Positions 34,437-43,135 of a stretch of 53,023 nt of DNA are shown here, one piece after another. The translations under genes were made by a program, and so were the position numbers. The DNA comes from Rhodococcus sp. AW25M09 (GTDB taxonomy: Bacteria; Actinomycetota; Actinomycetes; Mycobacteriales; Mycobacteriaceae). The stretch covers positions 1 to 53,023 of the forward strand of contig NZ_CAPS01000145.1 in the NCBI RefSeq assembly GCF_000333955.1, read 5' to 3'. The first letter of the stretch is position 1, and each line of letters opens with the position of its first letter. The notes beneath the pieces were generated by a model. The model searched no databases. It was not told the DNA's origin and saw only the letters and a list, made by a program, of their open reading frames with translations.

Positions 34437-35357
34437 TCAAATTCCCATGATGTTCACTGCAGCCGGTACGAGCAGCATGATCATGAACAGCACGGCCAAG
34501 GCCCCGAGAGGGGCATCCATCTTCTTCGTACGAGCTCCCGCTTCGCCTTGCTCTTTCGAGAGCAGGGCACTACGGAGTGCCCCGGCCCGGGCGGCGAGAG
34601 TGTCTGCCACGCTGGCCCCTTGGTCGCCGGTGTAGGTCATGATGTCCGCGAGGTCACCCAGTTCTGGGAGCGCGAGTTCGCCTGCAAGATTGGACAGAGC
34701 GGCCCAGGGTGCTTGTCCTGCAAGGGACGCCTTCTGCAGCTCGGCATCAAGGCGTAGGAACACCCAGCTATCACCAACGGCGGCAGCGCGTTCGAGACTT
34801 TGGAATGCTGCGACTCCGCCGCTTCGGTTCAACGAGACGAAGTCGATGAACGCCGCCAGTGCTCGCGTGAATTCGAGTCGAGCACTGGCCGCACGAGTCT
34901 TCACGTCGGCGTCAGGCGCGAAGAAACCCGCCAACGCCAGGACGAGCGAACCGGCTGCGGGGAACACGAACGGCACTGCGATGCCGAAGAGGGCAAGGAG
35001 TGCAAGGGAGACCGGAGCAATGATCAGCCCGATTGCGGCGGAAAGGATTTTGTCTCCGATGAACTTCTGTGGGGTCTCTCTGAGAATCGCAAGGTCCGCG
35101 GTCGGGATCCTGAACCATGCCTGCGATCGCAGTCGCGGGTAGAAGCGTGCGCCGACTCTGTAGGACAGGGCATCCGAGCCGGCAAGGTTGTCGCCGCCGC
35201 TGGTGTCGACGGTGTACGGGTCCGGAGCTGCACCGGACAGTCGTTCCATGGCGTCGTCGAGGGCAGGGTCTGCCGGCAGCATGCGGAGAACAAGGAGGAT
35301 TAAGCCGAGAGCGGCGATCGCGGCGAGGGCCATTGCCCAGAGCTCGAAGTCGTTCAT
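34437..35357 (-). CDS. tadC: TadC-like pilus inner-membrane protein
   Basis: A 306-residue integral membrane protein of the T2SF/TadC family. It has N-terminal and central membrane segments (LSAAIGLIIAPVSLALLALF; VFPAAGSLVLALAGFF), a cytoplasmic helical T2SF domain (LEFTRALAAFIDFVSLNRSG; SVADTLAARAGALRSALLSK) and a last membrane segment at the C-terminus. With TadB it forms the pilus platform. The start at 35357 overlaps the tadB stop as ATGA. Confidence 0.87.
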   Translation of the reverse strand: MNDFELWAMALAAIAALGLILLVLRMLPADPALDDAMERLSGAAPDPYTVDTSGGDNLAGSDALSYRVGARFYPRLRSQAWFRIPTADLAILRETPQKFIGDKILSAAIGLIIAPVSLALLALFGIAVPFVFPAAGSLVLALAGFFAPDADVKTRAASARLEFTRALAAFIDFVSLNRSGGVAAFQSLERAAAVGDSWVFLRLDAELQKASLAGQAPWAALSNLAGELALPELGDLADIMTYTGDQGASVADTLAARAGALRSALLSKEQGEAGARTKKMDAPLGALAVLFMIMLLVPAAVNIMGI

Positions 35358-36232
35358 GATGCGCTCCTCGCACGTGCGGTGCTTGCTGCGTCGCGGTCCT
35401 TGGTGCCGATGAACCTGGGGTATTTGACGGGCAGGGTGTATCGCTTCATCCACCCGAGCACGAGGCCGAACCCGACGAATTCGAGGAACAGGACGGGCTG
35501 AAAGAGGGGCTGTTTGTAGGGGTCCATGTAGTTGGTGAACAGGAACAGCCCGGCGATGAGGGCGACGGTGATGATGGTGACCCATCGAGCGGTCGTACGG
35601 GGTCCCTGTCGCTCCGCCTCGGAGGTTCTGCGGTTGCGCACGTTTTCTGCCACCGATTCCGAGAGTCGTTTCAGGGCTGCGGTGAGGCCGGATCCGCGCA
35701 GGCGTGCTGCTTGGCGGAGGGCTCCGACCACGTAGTCGCCGGTGGAATCGTCGAGGTCGTCTGCGAAGCGAAGCAGCGCTTCGTCGATAGATACGTTGCC
35801 GCGCAGGCGGGTGATGAGGCTGGTGATTTCCGGCCGCAAGGCTTGGGGCATTCCTCTGTGGGTTGCGATGATGGCTTGTTCGAGGCCGGATCCTGCTGCG
35901 AGTACGCCGGTCAGGTTCCGGACCCATTCTTCGAGTGCGTTGAGGCGTTCGATGTCGTCTGCAGCGGCGGATGATCCGAGAAGGTACGGGACGCCTACTG
36001 CTGCGATCGGAATGATGGGAAACAGAACGAACCAACCGCTGAGCAGCCATGCTGCGAGCCCGAGCGCGGTGCCGACTGCAAACACGATTTTGGTCTGCCG
36101 AGGGATACGGGTGCGGGGTGTCCGGTGCCGTGTCGGTGCTGTCGGGTCACGTCGATCGCGAATCCCGTTGGCAAAGAACCATATTCCGGTAGCAAAGAGG
36201 AGGACGATGCCGACGGCGGCAATCGTGTACAT
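35354..36232 (-). CDS. tadB: TadB-like pilus inner-membrane protein
   Basis: A 292-residue T2SF-family membrane protein. Membrane segments lie near the N-terminus and at about residues 50-90. The cytoplasmic T2SF domain reads NALEEWVRNLTGVLAAGSGL and SVAENVRNRRTSEAERQGPR, and two C-terminal membrane segments follow. It is the usual partner of TadC. The ATG overlaps the tadA stop as TGATG. Confidence 0.87.
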   Translation of the reverse strand: MYTIAAVGIVLLFATGIWFFANGIRDRRDPTAPTRHRTPRTRIPRQTKIVFAVGTALGLAAWLLSGWFVLFPIIPIAAVGVPYLLGSSAAADDIERLNALEEWVRNLTGVLAAGSGLEQAIIATHRGMPQALRPEITSLITRLRGNVSIDEALLRFADDLDDSTGDYVVGALRQAARLRGSGLTAALKRLSESVAENVRNRRTSEAERQGPRTTARWVTIITVALIAGLFLFTNYMDPYKQPLFQPVLFLEFVGFGLVLGWMKRYTLPVKYPRFIGTKDRDAASTARARSAS

Positions 36233-37860
36233 CAGCGTTCACCTCCTGTGATCGTGTTGATGGGGATTTGGCTCGGAGTGAACCCGCCGGCGTAGAGCTT
36301 GCGGAGCAGTGCCGGGGGAAGTGTTCCGTATTCGCCGGTGCCGCCTGGTCTTCCTTCGTAGATTTTGGTCACTGCGGGCATGGCGTTTTCGCCGGCCTCG
36401 ATATGGATGACCTCGCTGACGAATCGGACCTGACGTCTCTCGCCGGTGTCGGTGAATTCGTAGTCCGTTTGCAGCTGGATGATCAGATTGATGTGGTGTG
36501 CCACTTGGCGGTAGGCGTACTCGACCGGCACTCCTGCTTCGAGGGCGCAGGTGACGAGGCGGTCGATCGCGCCGGCGGCGTGTTCGGCGTGCGTGGTGCT
36601 CAGGGAGCCTTTGGCCATCTGCATTGCTTTGAACATGTCGATGATCTCGCCGCCGGCGACCTCTCCGACGATGACACGGTCCAGCTGCATTCGCACGAAC
36701 TGGTACAGGATGTCTGACAGCGTCGTCGCGCCGCGAAGCGCACCGGTCAACTCGTTTCGCTCTCCGCCGCCGGTGATTGCCTCGGCTGCAACGACATACG
36801 GTCTACGACCGTCGAGTTTGTCGAGGAACAGTTCGTACTCTGTTTCTGCTGTGCCGATTCGCGTCTGCAGGGGAAGGCAATTGGCGAGCGCGCGAAGGTT
36901 GGTCGTCTTGCCTGATCCCATCGGCCCGGAGATGACGACGGAGGCACCTCCGATGACTGCGGCGCTGAGGATCTCGGACAGCAGCTGGGGCATGACTCCC
37001 ATGTCGACCATCTTGTCGATGGTCACATCCTTGTGGCGGTGCATGCGGATGGCGATGCTGGGATGGCGGACCGAGTAGCCCATCGCGGATAGGCGGATGT
37101 CGCCGGGCAGGTTGAGGCGGAGGTTGGGGTTGACCTGAGAGAACGGTCGTCCGCCGCCGGGGGCGCGCTGTGCGAGGTTGGTGAGCCAGTCGTAGAGTTC
37201 TTCGTCGCTGTCCGCGATCGGGGGTCGTGTCTGCAGGCTTCCGTCGGGGTACATCACAATGACGCTGTCGCCGTTGATGAGGATGTTCTCGACGTTCGGG
37301 TCGTCGACGAGCGGCTGCAGTGGGCCGAGTCCGAACAGCGTGTCGAAGACCGCCTTAACCAGTGTTTGTTCTTCTTGGACACTCAACTGTTTGTGCCCGG
37401 TGTCAATAGCGGATTGCACTTCTTTGCTGACGAGATCGATGACGATCTGCCTGCCTGACTCGCGCTCCTCGTCCGGCGTCATTGCCGTCACGCCCAGCTC
37501 AGGGTTGAGCGCCTGATCTGCTCGTTGTGTCTTTCGGAGAGAGAGGATCTCGGATGCTTCTTTGGTCAGCTGCTTGACCAATTGATGGTCGGTCTTCGCG
37601 ACGTCCGATCGATCCGCCTGAAATGGCGAGGGCGATGTGAACGGGACCGTCTCGAGGTGCTCGGGTTCCGGATGAGAATGGCGACCGTCCTTGCCTGCTG
37701 CGGCGAGCAGCCCTGCAGAAGGGGAACCGTATTGCCCACTCCTGTAACGAGTTATCTCGTTGTCGCCGTCGCCGAGGATGACCGGGTCGGCGGCAAACAT
37801 CGGTAGGTCGGGTAGGGCTGGTCGCTCGTCGTCATCGAAGTCGGGTGCGTTGTTGGTCAT
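36232..37860 (-). CDS. tadA: TadA/CpaF-type secretion ATPase
   Basis: A 542-residue hexameric ATPase that powers pilus assembly. An acidic disordered N-terminus (~130 residues) precedes the T2SSE/CpaF domain. It has VDDPNVENILINGDSVIVM, Walker A ISGPMGSGKTTN, Walker B/Asp-box RVIVGEVAGGE (most relatives have Arg after GEV; Ala here), and STTHAEHAAGAIDRL as the His box. Full length and key residues suggest an active enzyme. GGGAG lies 11 bases before the ATG. It lies 32 bp after the TadZ-like gene. Confidence 0.95.
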   Translation of the reverse strand: MTNNAPDFDDDERPALPDLPMFAADPVILGDGDNEITRYRSGQYGSPSAGLLAAAGKDGRHSHPEPEHLETVPFTSPSPFQADRSDVAKTDHQLVKQLTKEASEILSLRKTQRADQALNPELGVTAMTPDEERESGRQIVIDLVSKEVQSAIDTGHKQLSVQEEQTLVKAVFDTLFGLGPLQPLVDDPNVENILINGDSVIVMYPDGSLQTRPPIADSDEELYDWLTNLAQRAPGGGRPFSQVNPNLRLNLPGDIRLSAMGYSVRHPSIAIRMHRHKDVTIDKMVDMGVMPQLLSEILSAAVIGGASVVISGPMGSGKTTNLRALANCLPLQTRIGTAETEYELFLDKLDGRRPYVVAAEAITGGGERNELTGALRGATTLSDILYQFVRMQLDRVIVGEVAGGEIIDMFKAMQMAKGSLSTTHAEHAAGAIDRLVTCALEAGVPVEYAYRQVAHHINLIIQLQTDYEFTDTGERRQVRFVSEVIHIEAGENAMPAVTKIYEGRPGGTGEYGTLPPALLRKLYAGGFTPSQIPINTITGGER

Positions 37861-37892
37861 GCGGGTGGTCTCCCTTTGGCCTTATCGGCTCG

Positions 37893-38717
37893 TCAGGCGG
37901 GCGGTGAGCTGTATGGAGAGTTGGCGATCCATGCCGGCTGGTGGGTTTGCTGGAAGCGCTCGATCTTTTGCCAGGTTCCGTCGATTGCGCGGAGATAGCT
38001 CGATCGACGTCGCCGCCATTTACCGAGCGAGGCACCTTCGGAGAAGACTTGCGCGTGCACCGGTGACTCGGGAACGACTGCTATCAAGTCCAGACCGGTC
38101 GCTGCTGCGGCCTCAGCGGCGCTGTACGGCTCGGTGCCCCTCACGATCAGGCCGATGCTGGCCGGTGACTTCGTGTTCTCCAGATGCTGCTGTAGTGGGC
38201 CCAGCCCAGCGCGAACTGCCGCCACTGCGGTCCTGGTTGGCCTGAGCATGATGCCGATAACGTCACTGTGACGGATCAGGTCTTGATGTCCCGACCGTAG
38301 ATTGAGGCGGCCAGCGTCGACGAGTAGGTCACCGCCGCCCTGTTTCGAGAGCAACGCGAGGTGCGCCCCCAACGGGCCCCACGTCGACTTCATCGATTCC
38401 GTCTGCGCGGCATTGACGAGGCCGGGGACGAACCATCCCTGCGCCTTTGTCGGATTCTCAGGGTCGAAGGGGCCGACCCTGACTATTTGATTATGGAAGG
38501 CCGGTCCGATTTGGCCGTGCCTGTTCGGCTCGACCAGTTGGATGATCGATCGATCGTGGCGGCGACGCGCGTGAAAGTATCCGGCCAGCGTCGGTGACGA
38601 TCCGACCGGATCCGCCTCGATGTACAGCAGCTTGCTGGAGTCCGCAGTGAGAGCGATTCCCAGGCCGGTCGTCGAGACGCCTGGCGAGCCCGAGATCGAG
38701 GTCAGTGTGACTAGCAT
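37893..38717 (-). CDS. TadZ/CpaE-like ParA-family protein
   Basis: A 274-residue MinD/ParA-fold protein. The N-terminus LVTLTSISGSPGVSTTGLG is at the P-loop position but lacks the signature lysine, as in many TadZ/CpaE proteins that bind ATP weakly. ADPVGSSPTLA and LLVDAGRL follow as switch and Walker B-like parts. It probably places the pilus machine in the cell. It starts 4 bp after the CpaB-like gene stop. The C-terminus (KWRRRRSSYLRAID) is basic and may contact membrane or partner. Confidence 0.78.
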   Translation of the reverse strand: MLVTLTSISGSPGVSTTGLGIALTADSSKLLYIEADPVGSSPTLAGYFHARRRHDRSIIQLVEPNRHGQIGPAFHNQIVRVGPFDPENPTKAQGWFVPGLVNAAQTESMKSTWGPLGAHLALLSKQGGGDLLVDAGRLNLRSGHQDLIRHSDVIGIMLRPTRTAVAAVRAGLGPLQQHLENTKSPASIGLIVRGTEPYSAAEAAAATGLDLIAVVPESPVHAQVFSEGASLGKWRRRRSSYLRAIDGTWQKIERFQQTHQPAWIANSPYSSPPA

Positions 38718-38721
38718 CGGC

Positions 38722-39441
38722 TCAGCGCTCCCGGGAGTCGAGGACGATGGCGACGCGGTTGGTGGCGGCCCGGGCAGCGATCCAGCTGGCCTCTCCGTTC
38801 TTGACCAGAACGTCCACTGTCGTCTGACCGGTCTCGGGAATCTCCTTGACAGCAACGACCTGTGCGTTCGCGGTGACGGGTCCCTGTACCGGGGAATCAT
38901 CCTGGTCCCGGGGAGTGTCGACGATTCGAACGTTGTCGCCGGCGAGCAGTGGCTCTGCGGGGAGCTTGCCGATTGCTACGGTGATGCCGACCAAAGTGTT
39001 GTCTCCACTGGGGATTACGGCGTTGGTGACCGACGATGGGTTCAGTGCCGACCCGCTCAGGAGCGGGACCGCTGCGCTCTGGCCCACGACGGACGCCTTG
39101 TCTGTAGCGGGAACGGTCGCGATCGTCGCATCGCTGTTGACCTCTGCGGTCTTGAGGTCGTCGGTGGTGATCGTCTCCCCTTGAGGGACGTCGCGGGCGA
39201 GAACCAGAATTGTCGAGGTGGCACGCATGGCGTTCACCAGGAAGACTGCTCCCACGATGGCCACGGCCATGAGCGCTACTCCAGCGATCCAGTACGACCG
39301 TCGGCGACGAACTTTGGTGGTCGATACGACTTCGGTGAAGTCATGGCCGGGCTTGGGGGCCACCTCTTTTGCGGTGCGCGTCTCCCCCACCGCGACGGTC
39401 GATGTCTTTTCTTTGAGATTGCCGAACATAGCCATGCTCAA
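38722..39441 (-). CDS. CpaB/RcpC-like SAF-domain protein
   Basis: A 239-residue single-pass membrane protein. A cytoplasmic N-terminus is followed by a membrane helix (SYWIAGVALMAVAIVGAVFL), then a SAF domain (ILVLARDVPQGETITTDDL) and an outer beta region. In Tad systems such proteins help link the pilus to the envelope. The TTG at 39441 overlaps the upstream stop as TTGA; the ATG at 39435 two codons in is an alternative start. Confidence 0.82.
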   Translation of the reverse strand: MSMAMFGNLKEKTSTVAVGETRTAKEVAPKPGHDFTEVVSTTKVRRRRSYWIAGVALMAVAIVGAVFLVNAMRATSTILVLARDVPQGETITTDDLKTAEVNSDATIATVPATDKASVVGQSAAVPLLSGSALNPSSVTNAVIPSGDNTLVGITVAIGKLPAEPLLAGDNVRIVDTPRDQDDSPVQGPVTANAQVVAVKEIPETGQTTVDVLVKNGEASWIAARAATNRVAIVLDSRER

Positions 39442-40001
39442 TCACTTTCCGTTCGTGTCGTGGCCCCGAGGCCGAGGTGTGCTTTGAGGGCGGTTCCGAT
39501 GAGATGGCTGCGGGAACGGGCCTTGAACTGATCTTTCAGTTGATCGATGATGACCCAGTCATCGGCGTACAACCCGACCGTGACCCCCTTCTTCTCCGCC
39601 TTACCTTCAGACGGCTTCCCTCCTACTCCCCTGGCGCGGAACAGATTTCCGCCGATCTTGCCGCCGGGGAACAGCAGGCTTTCGAGGTCACTGTGGACAT
39701 CTTCGATTGCAGTGATGACCAGCTCTCCGTGAGTTCTCCCCGTCCGCTTACTCGCCTGTACCAGGCCTTGCGCAACAGCGACAGCAAGGTGAACCGTGGA
39801 CGGCACAATGGTGTCGTCGTGCCCCAATTCTGCTGCGCCAGAAGACTGTTCCTCTTCATCCTTGGAGCCCAACTCCACCACCTCCGCTGAGTCAGCACTT
39901 GTCGATCCGGCCGGCGGCCGTGGCATGAAGGCCGCGCCGAGCGACGGTCGCGCAGGTGGAATCTTCGGCACGTCCACACCTTCAGCGCTCTCGGTCCTCA
40001 C
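39438..40001 (-). CDS. Ribbon-helix-helix protein heading the Tad operon
   Basis: A 187-residue protein. The C-terminal ~45 residues read as a ribbon-helix-helix DNA-binding unit: KGVTVGLYADDWVIIDQLK for strand and first helix, ARSRSHLIGTALKAHLGL for the second. The N-terminal part is acidic and Pro-rich. The middle (HGELVITAIEDVHSDLESLL) is helical. It may regulate the pilus operon or act as a DNA-partner of the TadZ-like protein. The GTG at 40001 follows AAGGA by 7 bases. It overlaps the next gene by 4 bp. Confidence 0.7.
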   Translation of the reverse strand: MRTESAEGVDVPKIPPARPSLGAAFMPRPPAGSTSADSAEVVELGSKDEEEQSSGAAELGHDDTIVPSTVHLAVAVAQGLVQASKRTGRTHGELVITAIEDVHSDLESLLFPGGKIGGNLFRARGVGGKPSEGKAEKKGVTVGLYADDWVIIDQLKDQFKARSRSHLIGTALKAHLGLGATTRTESD

Positions 40002-40661
40002 TCACGATCCTTCCGATATCCCCGTCCACATGAGTCGCAGCCTTGAGTGCGACGTACGAGATATACCGGGTCTCATGGACACCGCGGACAGCGTCGTTTC
40101 ACACCGAACCCCGCAATACGAACGCCATGTTCCTTACGTGAGAGGACCCCACCCCCTCCCGACCTGCACAAAGGCTATCTCCACTGCAACAGCAGTGGCG
40201 ATCAATGCTCGGTACATAACAGTTCGATAACAAGATCATCGATTGCGCACTTGTCCTCCATGGAACGGTCGTCGGTGCCACACCATCTATCCCCCATCGC
40301 GCTCACGGCGCTGTCGGCGAGAGCCGGACGCTTCGGTTGCTATGGCCTCTCGGCATGCATCCAACGCACCGACGCATCAGTACCACCTTTACGTTGCGAA
40401 CCTGTGGTCTAACTATCGCGGTGCCATCCGTGCCTCACCGTGTGGCGCTCATGTTGGCCTGATGGCTTCTTGCTATTTGGCTGATGTGGCCTTGATGTGC
40501 TCTGCATTGCGCCGTGCTCGTTCTGCCGTGCCTTGGCAACATTGCTGTGCATCCCTGTCGATAGCCCTCGGCAGGCCTTGTGGTGCGACATTGGAGCCCT
40601 GCCGGGTTTGGCGCACTAGCCGTGGGCATAGTCATAGAACTGATGCCAACGGAGTCGTGAC
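40002..40661. other. Divergent promoter region of the Tad operon
   Basis: About 660 bp without a supported gene. It must hold the leftward promoter of the pilus operon and the rightward promoter of the next gene. At 40431-40530, TGGC or TGC recurs at roughly 12-bp steps (40431, 40443, 40455, 40478, 40503, 40515). This is a much weaker echo of the array at 41437-42105. It is also richer in AT than its surroundings around 40195-40260. Confidence 0.4.
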
Positions 40662-41390
40662 ATGCCACCGTTTACCTGCAACTATCGACGTGTGAGCCTC
40701 TCCGACACTGCCTCCGCGCCGAGCCGCGCGGGTGCCGCGCGGGCACTCGAGGACCTGCGGTGGCATCGCGAGTTCCATCGCCAGTCCCAGTTCCGCTGGT
40801 GGGACACCGAGGCCGCGCTCGTCGCCACAGAATTCACTCGTGGACAGGACCACTTCCAGACCGTGCACGACCTCGCGCACCTGGAACGACAGCGGCTAGC
40901 TCTCGCCGACTACACCTCGACCTGTCAACGAGCCCTAGGCCATGCGCTGAAGCAATCACAACGCCTTCTGGACACGAGAGACTGGCACTTCGCATCAGAC
41001 GCACTCTTGCTGTCGCCACGAATATGCGAGCAAAGCAGCTACCTCGCGACCTGGGCCGATCCGTACGATCCGAGAGCGATGAGCAACCCTCAGGTCCAGC
41101 GCATCCAGCGTTCCTGCGAGCGCATGATGTTCGGGAGTCCCCTCATCCTCAGTTGGGAACTGAGCCATCTGTGGAGCCTCTACCGCGCCGCCGAAACTCT
41201 GCTCGAGGACACCCTCGTAGACCTGACTATCGAGCTCTCGGAAGCAGTCCCCAACGCCGCATTGTTGTGGGCGACCCAGATGGCGTCGACAAGCGGATTG
41301 AGACGTCGGATATCCGATCAGCGGTCGAGCCGTGGCGAGCCCGGTGATCCCCGCCGTCGACCATGTCAAAGCTACACACTTCAACGCTGA
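40662..41390 (+). CDS. Hypothetical protein
   Basis: A 242-residue soluble helical protein rich in His, Arg and Trp (DLRWHREFHRQSQFRWWDTE; SPRICEQSSYLATWADPYDP). GGAG lies 7 bases before the ATG at 40662. The last ~30 residues are basic and low in structure. No family recognised. It lies between the Tad promoter region and the partition array, so it could belong to either. Confidence 0.55.
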   Translation: MPPFTCNYRRVSLSDTASAPSRAGAARALEDLRWHREFHRQSQFRWWDTEAALVATEFTRGQDHFQTVHDLAHLERQRLALADYTSTCQRALGHALKQSQRLLDTRDWHFASDALLLSPRICEQSSYLATWADPYDPRAMSNPQVQRIQRSCERMMFGSPLILSWELSHLWSLYRAAETLLEDTLVDLTIELSEAVPNAALLWATQMASTSGLRRRISDQRSSRGEPGDPRRRPCQSYTLQR

Positions 41391-41436
41391 TCGGGAGCAG
41401 CAGCATAGTGCCGTGACCTGGCACTTTGGACGGAAC

Positions 41437-42105
41437 TCGCACTCGTCCTCGCACTGAACTACGCGTTCGTATTCGCACTCCCCTACCGTCCGTGACTCGC
41501 TTGTTCATTGAGCTGCGGCGCATAACGGGCCAGCGGCCGAATCCCTGTCCGAATCGTGCGTCAAAGCGCACAAGACTCCGCACGCCAATACCGCCCCTCC
41601 TACCGGCGCTGACTCGTTGCGATACGCCTACTGATCTTCGTTGCACAACGCGCTGCCGAACTCGCCTTACAAACCCGATGTTGCAACCCATGCAAATACG
41701 CACGCCAGTACGTACGTCAGCACTCTTCGATCTTCGCACCTGTAGTCCGGTGTTGGTACGCGTCTTGATTCGCTGTTAAGTACGCGTACTCTGTCGCGTT
41801 GCAGACCGTGTTTCACACCGTGTATTACTTCGCGTTGCATGATGCGTGGTTCCCCGCATAGTTGTACGCACCAAATACTGCGTCTTCCAGCGCACCTCAA
41901 AACACTGTTCACTTCGCGTTGCTCAACGCGTAGTTCATCGCGTAAAACTACGCAGATAACTACACGTGCCACTACGCGAGCCGGGGCGCGTTGCTCCACC
42001 CGGTGTAATACGCGTTGACACACACGGTTATCTGCGCGTACTCTCGCGCACACAACCACGCACGACAACCCGCGCATTCACCCGCGTAAAAGGCTGCGGC
42101 AGATT
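41437..42105. repeat. Strictly phased 12-bp repeat array upstream of parA, candidate centromere
   Basis: Non-coding DNA divides into 12-bp units: six at 41437-41508, a 9-bp phase break, then 49 in perfect register at 41518-42105. Position 2 is C in 52 of 55 units and T in the other three. Positions 2-4 are CGC in about 31. The consensus is N-C-G-C-(G/A)-T or similar, then about six free bases, for example TCGCGTTGCATG (41830) and ACGCGTAGTTCA (41926). The array ends 115 bp before parA, where type Ib partition systems have their centromere. Repeated short boxes fit cooperative binding by a ribbon-helix-helix ParB. Some units are self-complementary (CGCG). Confidence 0.75.
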
Positions 42106-42220
42106 CGAGCCACACACGCCACTCGTAGCGATGCGGCCTGTGAACGCTTCGGTCCCGCTCCGCCTTTTAGCGCTCGAGCAGATGGCGGGATCCAGAATCC
42201 TGGAAGGAAGGTTCCATTCG

Positions 42221-43135
42221 ATGGCGATACCAAATTCACTTGCAGTCACCCAGGGCAAGGGGGGAGTTGGCAAAACGACAGTCGTGGCCAACCTCGCAGG
42301 CCTGTTCGCTGCTGCCGGCTACCGCGTTCTGGTCGCCGAGTTCGACCCTCAGGGCAACCTGTGCCGCGATTTCGGCTATGAAAAACAGTCCGGTGAAGAG
42401 CTCCTGATGGCATTGATGTCCGGCGGGCGACCCCCGGTCATCAAAGACGTCCGACACGGTCTCGACGTTATCCCTGCTGGTCCTGCTCTTACTGACGTCG
42501 CAGGAATGATGCTCTCCAGGCTCAGCCGCGGGGGAGAGACCTTGGGACAGATCCTCGACAAGGTTCTCGCTCCGATCGTTCCCGATTACGACATCGTTCT
42601 CTTCGACACCCCACCGGGCGACGTCATCATCGGCGACGCGGTCCTGTATTGCACATCCTCGGTCATGATCCCCACCCGCGCCGACGACGGCAGCCTCGAC
42701 GGCCTCGACCGTGTCGCCGAGCGCTTCGCGCGTGCCCGCGAACACAATCCGCAGCTGCGATTGGCCGGCATGCTCTTGTTTGCGGTCGGCAGTAGGTCGC
42801 AACGTCTCCAGGACCAGGTGCGGGAGAGTATTACGCAAGCAATACCTGACACGATCGCACCCATTTTCAATACGACGATCCGGTACATGGAGAGCGCCGC
42901 GGCGGATGCGAGGCGGCATGGCTTGCTCGCACACGAGCTCGAGGGAGCGACTGCGAGCGCGAAGAAGGCCCGGCTGAAAGCGTTGCGAGACAAGGTAAAG
43001 CCGCCAAGCCTGCTACTTTCGCGGGATGCTACCGGGCTGGCAGACGACTACGAGGCCCTTGCAGCCGAAGTCCTGCATCGTCTGGCCGAGCTTGCAGACG
43101 AAACCAATCGCACACAAGAAGGGGGAGCAGCATGA
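42221..43135 (+). CDS. parA: ParA-family partition ATPase
   Basis: A 304-residue ParA. Deviant Walker A KGGVGKTT lies near residues 13-20, switch FDPQGNLCRDFG near 45, and Walker B IVLFDTPPG near 125. There is no N-terminal HTH extension, so it is of the short (type Ib) class that works with a small RHH partner. The ATG at 42221 follows GGAAGGAAGG. An upstream start at 41966 would translate part of the repeat array and is rejected. The protein should move plasmid copies along the nucleoid. Confidence 0.93.
   Translation: MAIPNSLAVTQGKGGVGKTTVVANLAGLFAAAGYRVLVAEFDPQGNLCRDFGYEKQSGEELLMALMSGGRPPVIKDVRHGLDVIPAGPALTDVAGMMLSRLSRGGETLGQILDKVLAPIVPDYDIVLFDTPPGDVIIGDAVLYCTSSVMIPTRADDGSLDGLDRVAERFARAREHNPQLRLAGMLLFAVGSRSQRLQDQVRESITQAIPDTIAPIFNTTIRYMESAAADARRHGLLAHELEGATASAKKARLKALRDKVKPPSLLLSRDATGLADDYEALAAEVLHRLAELADETNRTQEGGAA

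Noticed and set aside
35358..36050. Upstream extension of the TadC-like frame through tadB
   Set aside because: It overlaps tadB in another frame with Arg/Pro-rich residues. The ATGA overlap fixes the start at 35357.
40431..40530. A second 12-bp phased array (TGGC/TGC) in the Tad promoter region
   Set aside because: Only about six of nine steps keep register and no base is nearly invariant, so it is not distinguishable by eye from chance.
41426..42077. Reading frames with Arg-rich four-residue repeats across the 12-bp array on both strands
   Set aside because: They arise from the 12-bp period, contain stops inside the array, lack ribosome sites and have no normal protein composition.
42121..42220. 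ParA starting at 41966
   Set aside because: This would translate the repeat array. The family N-terminus begins at the ATG at 42221, which has a purine-rich site.
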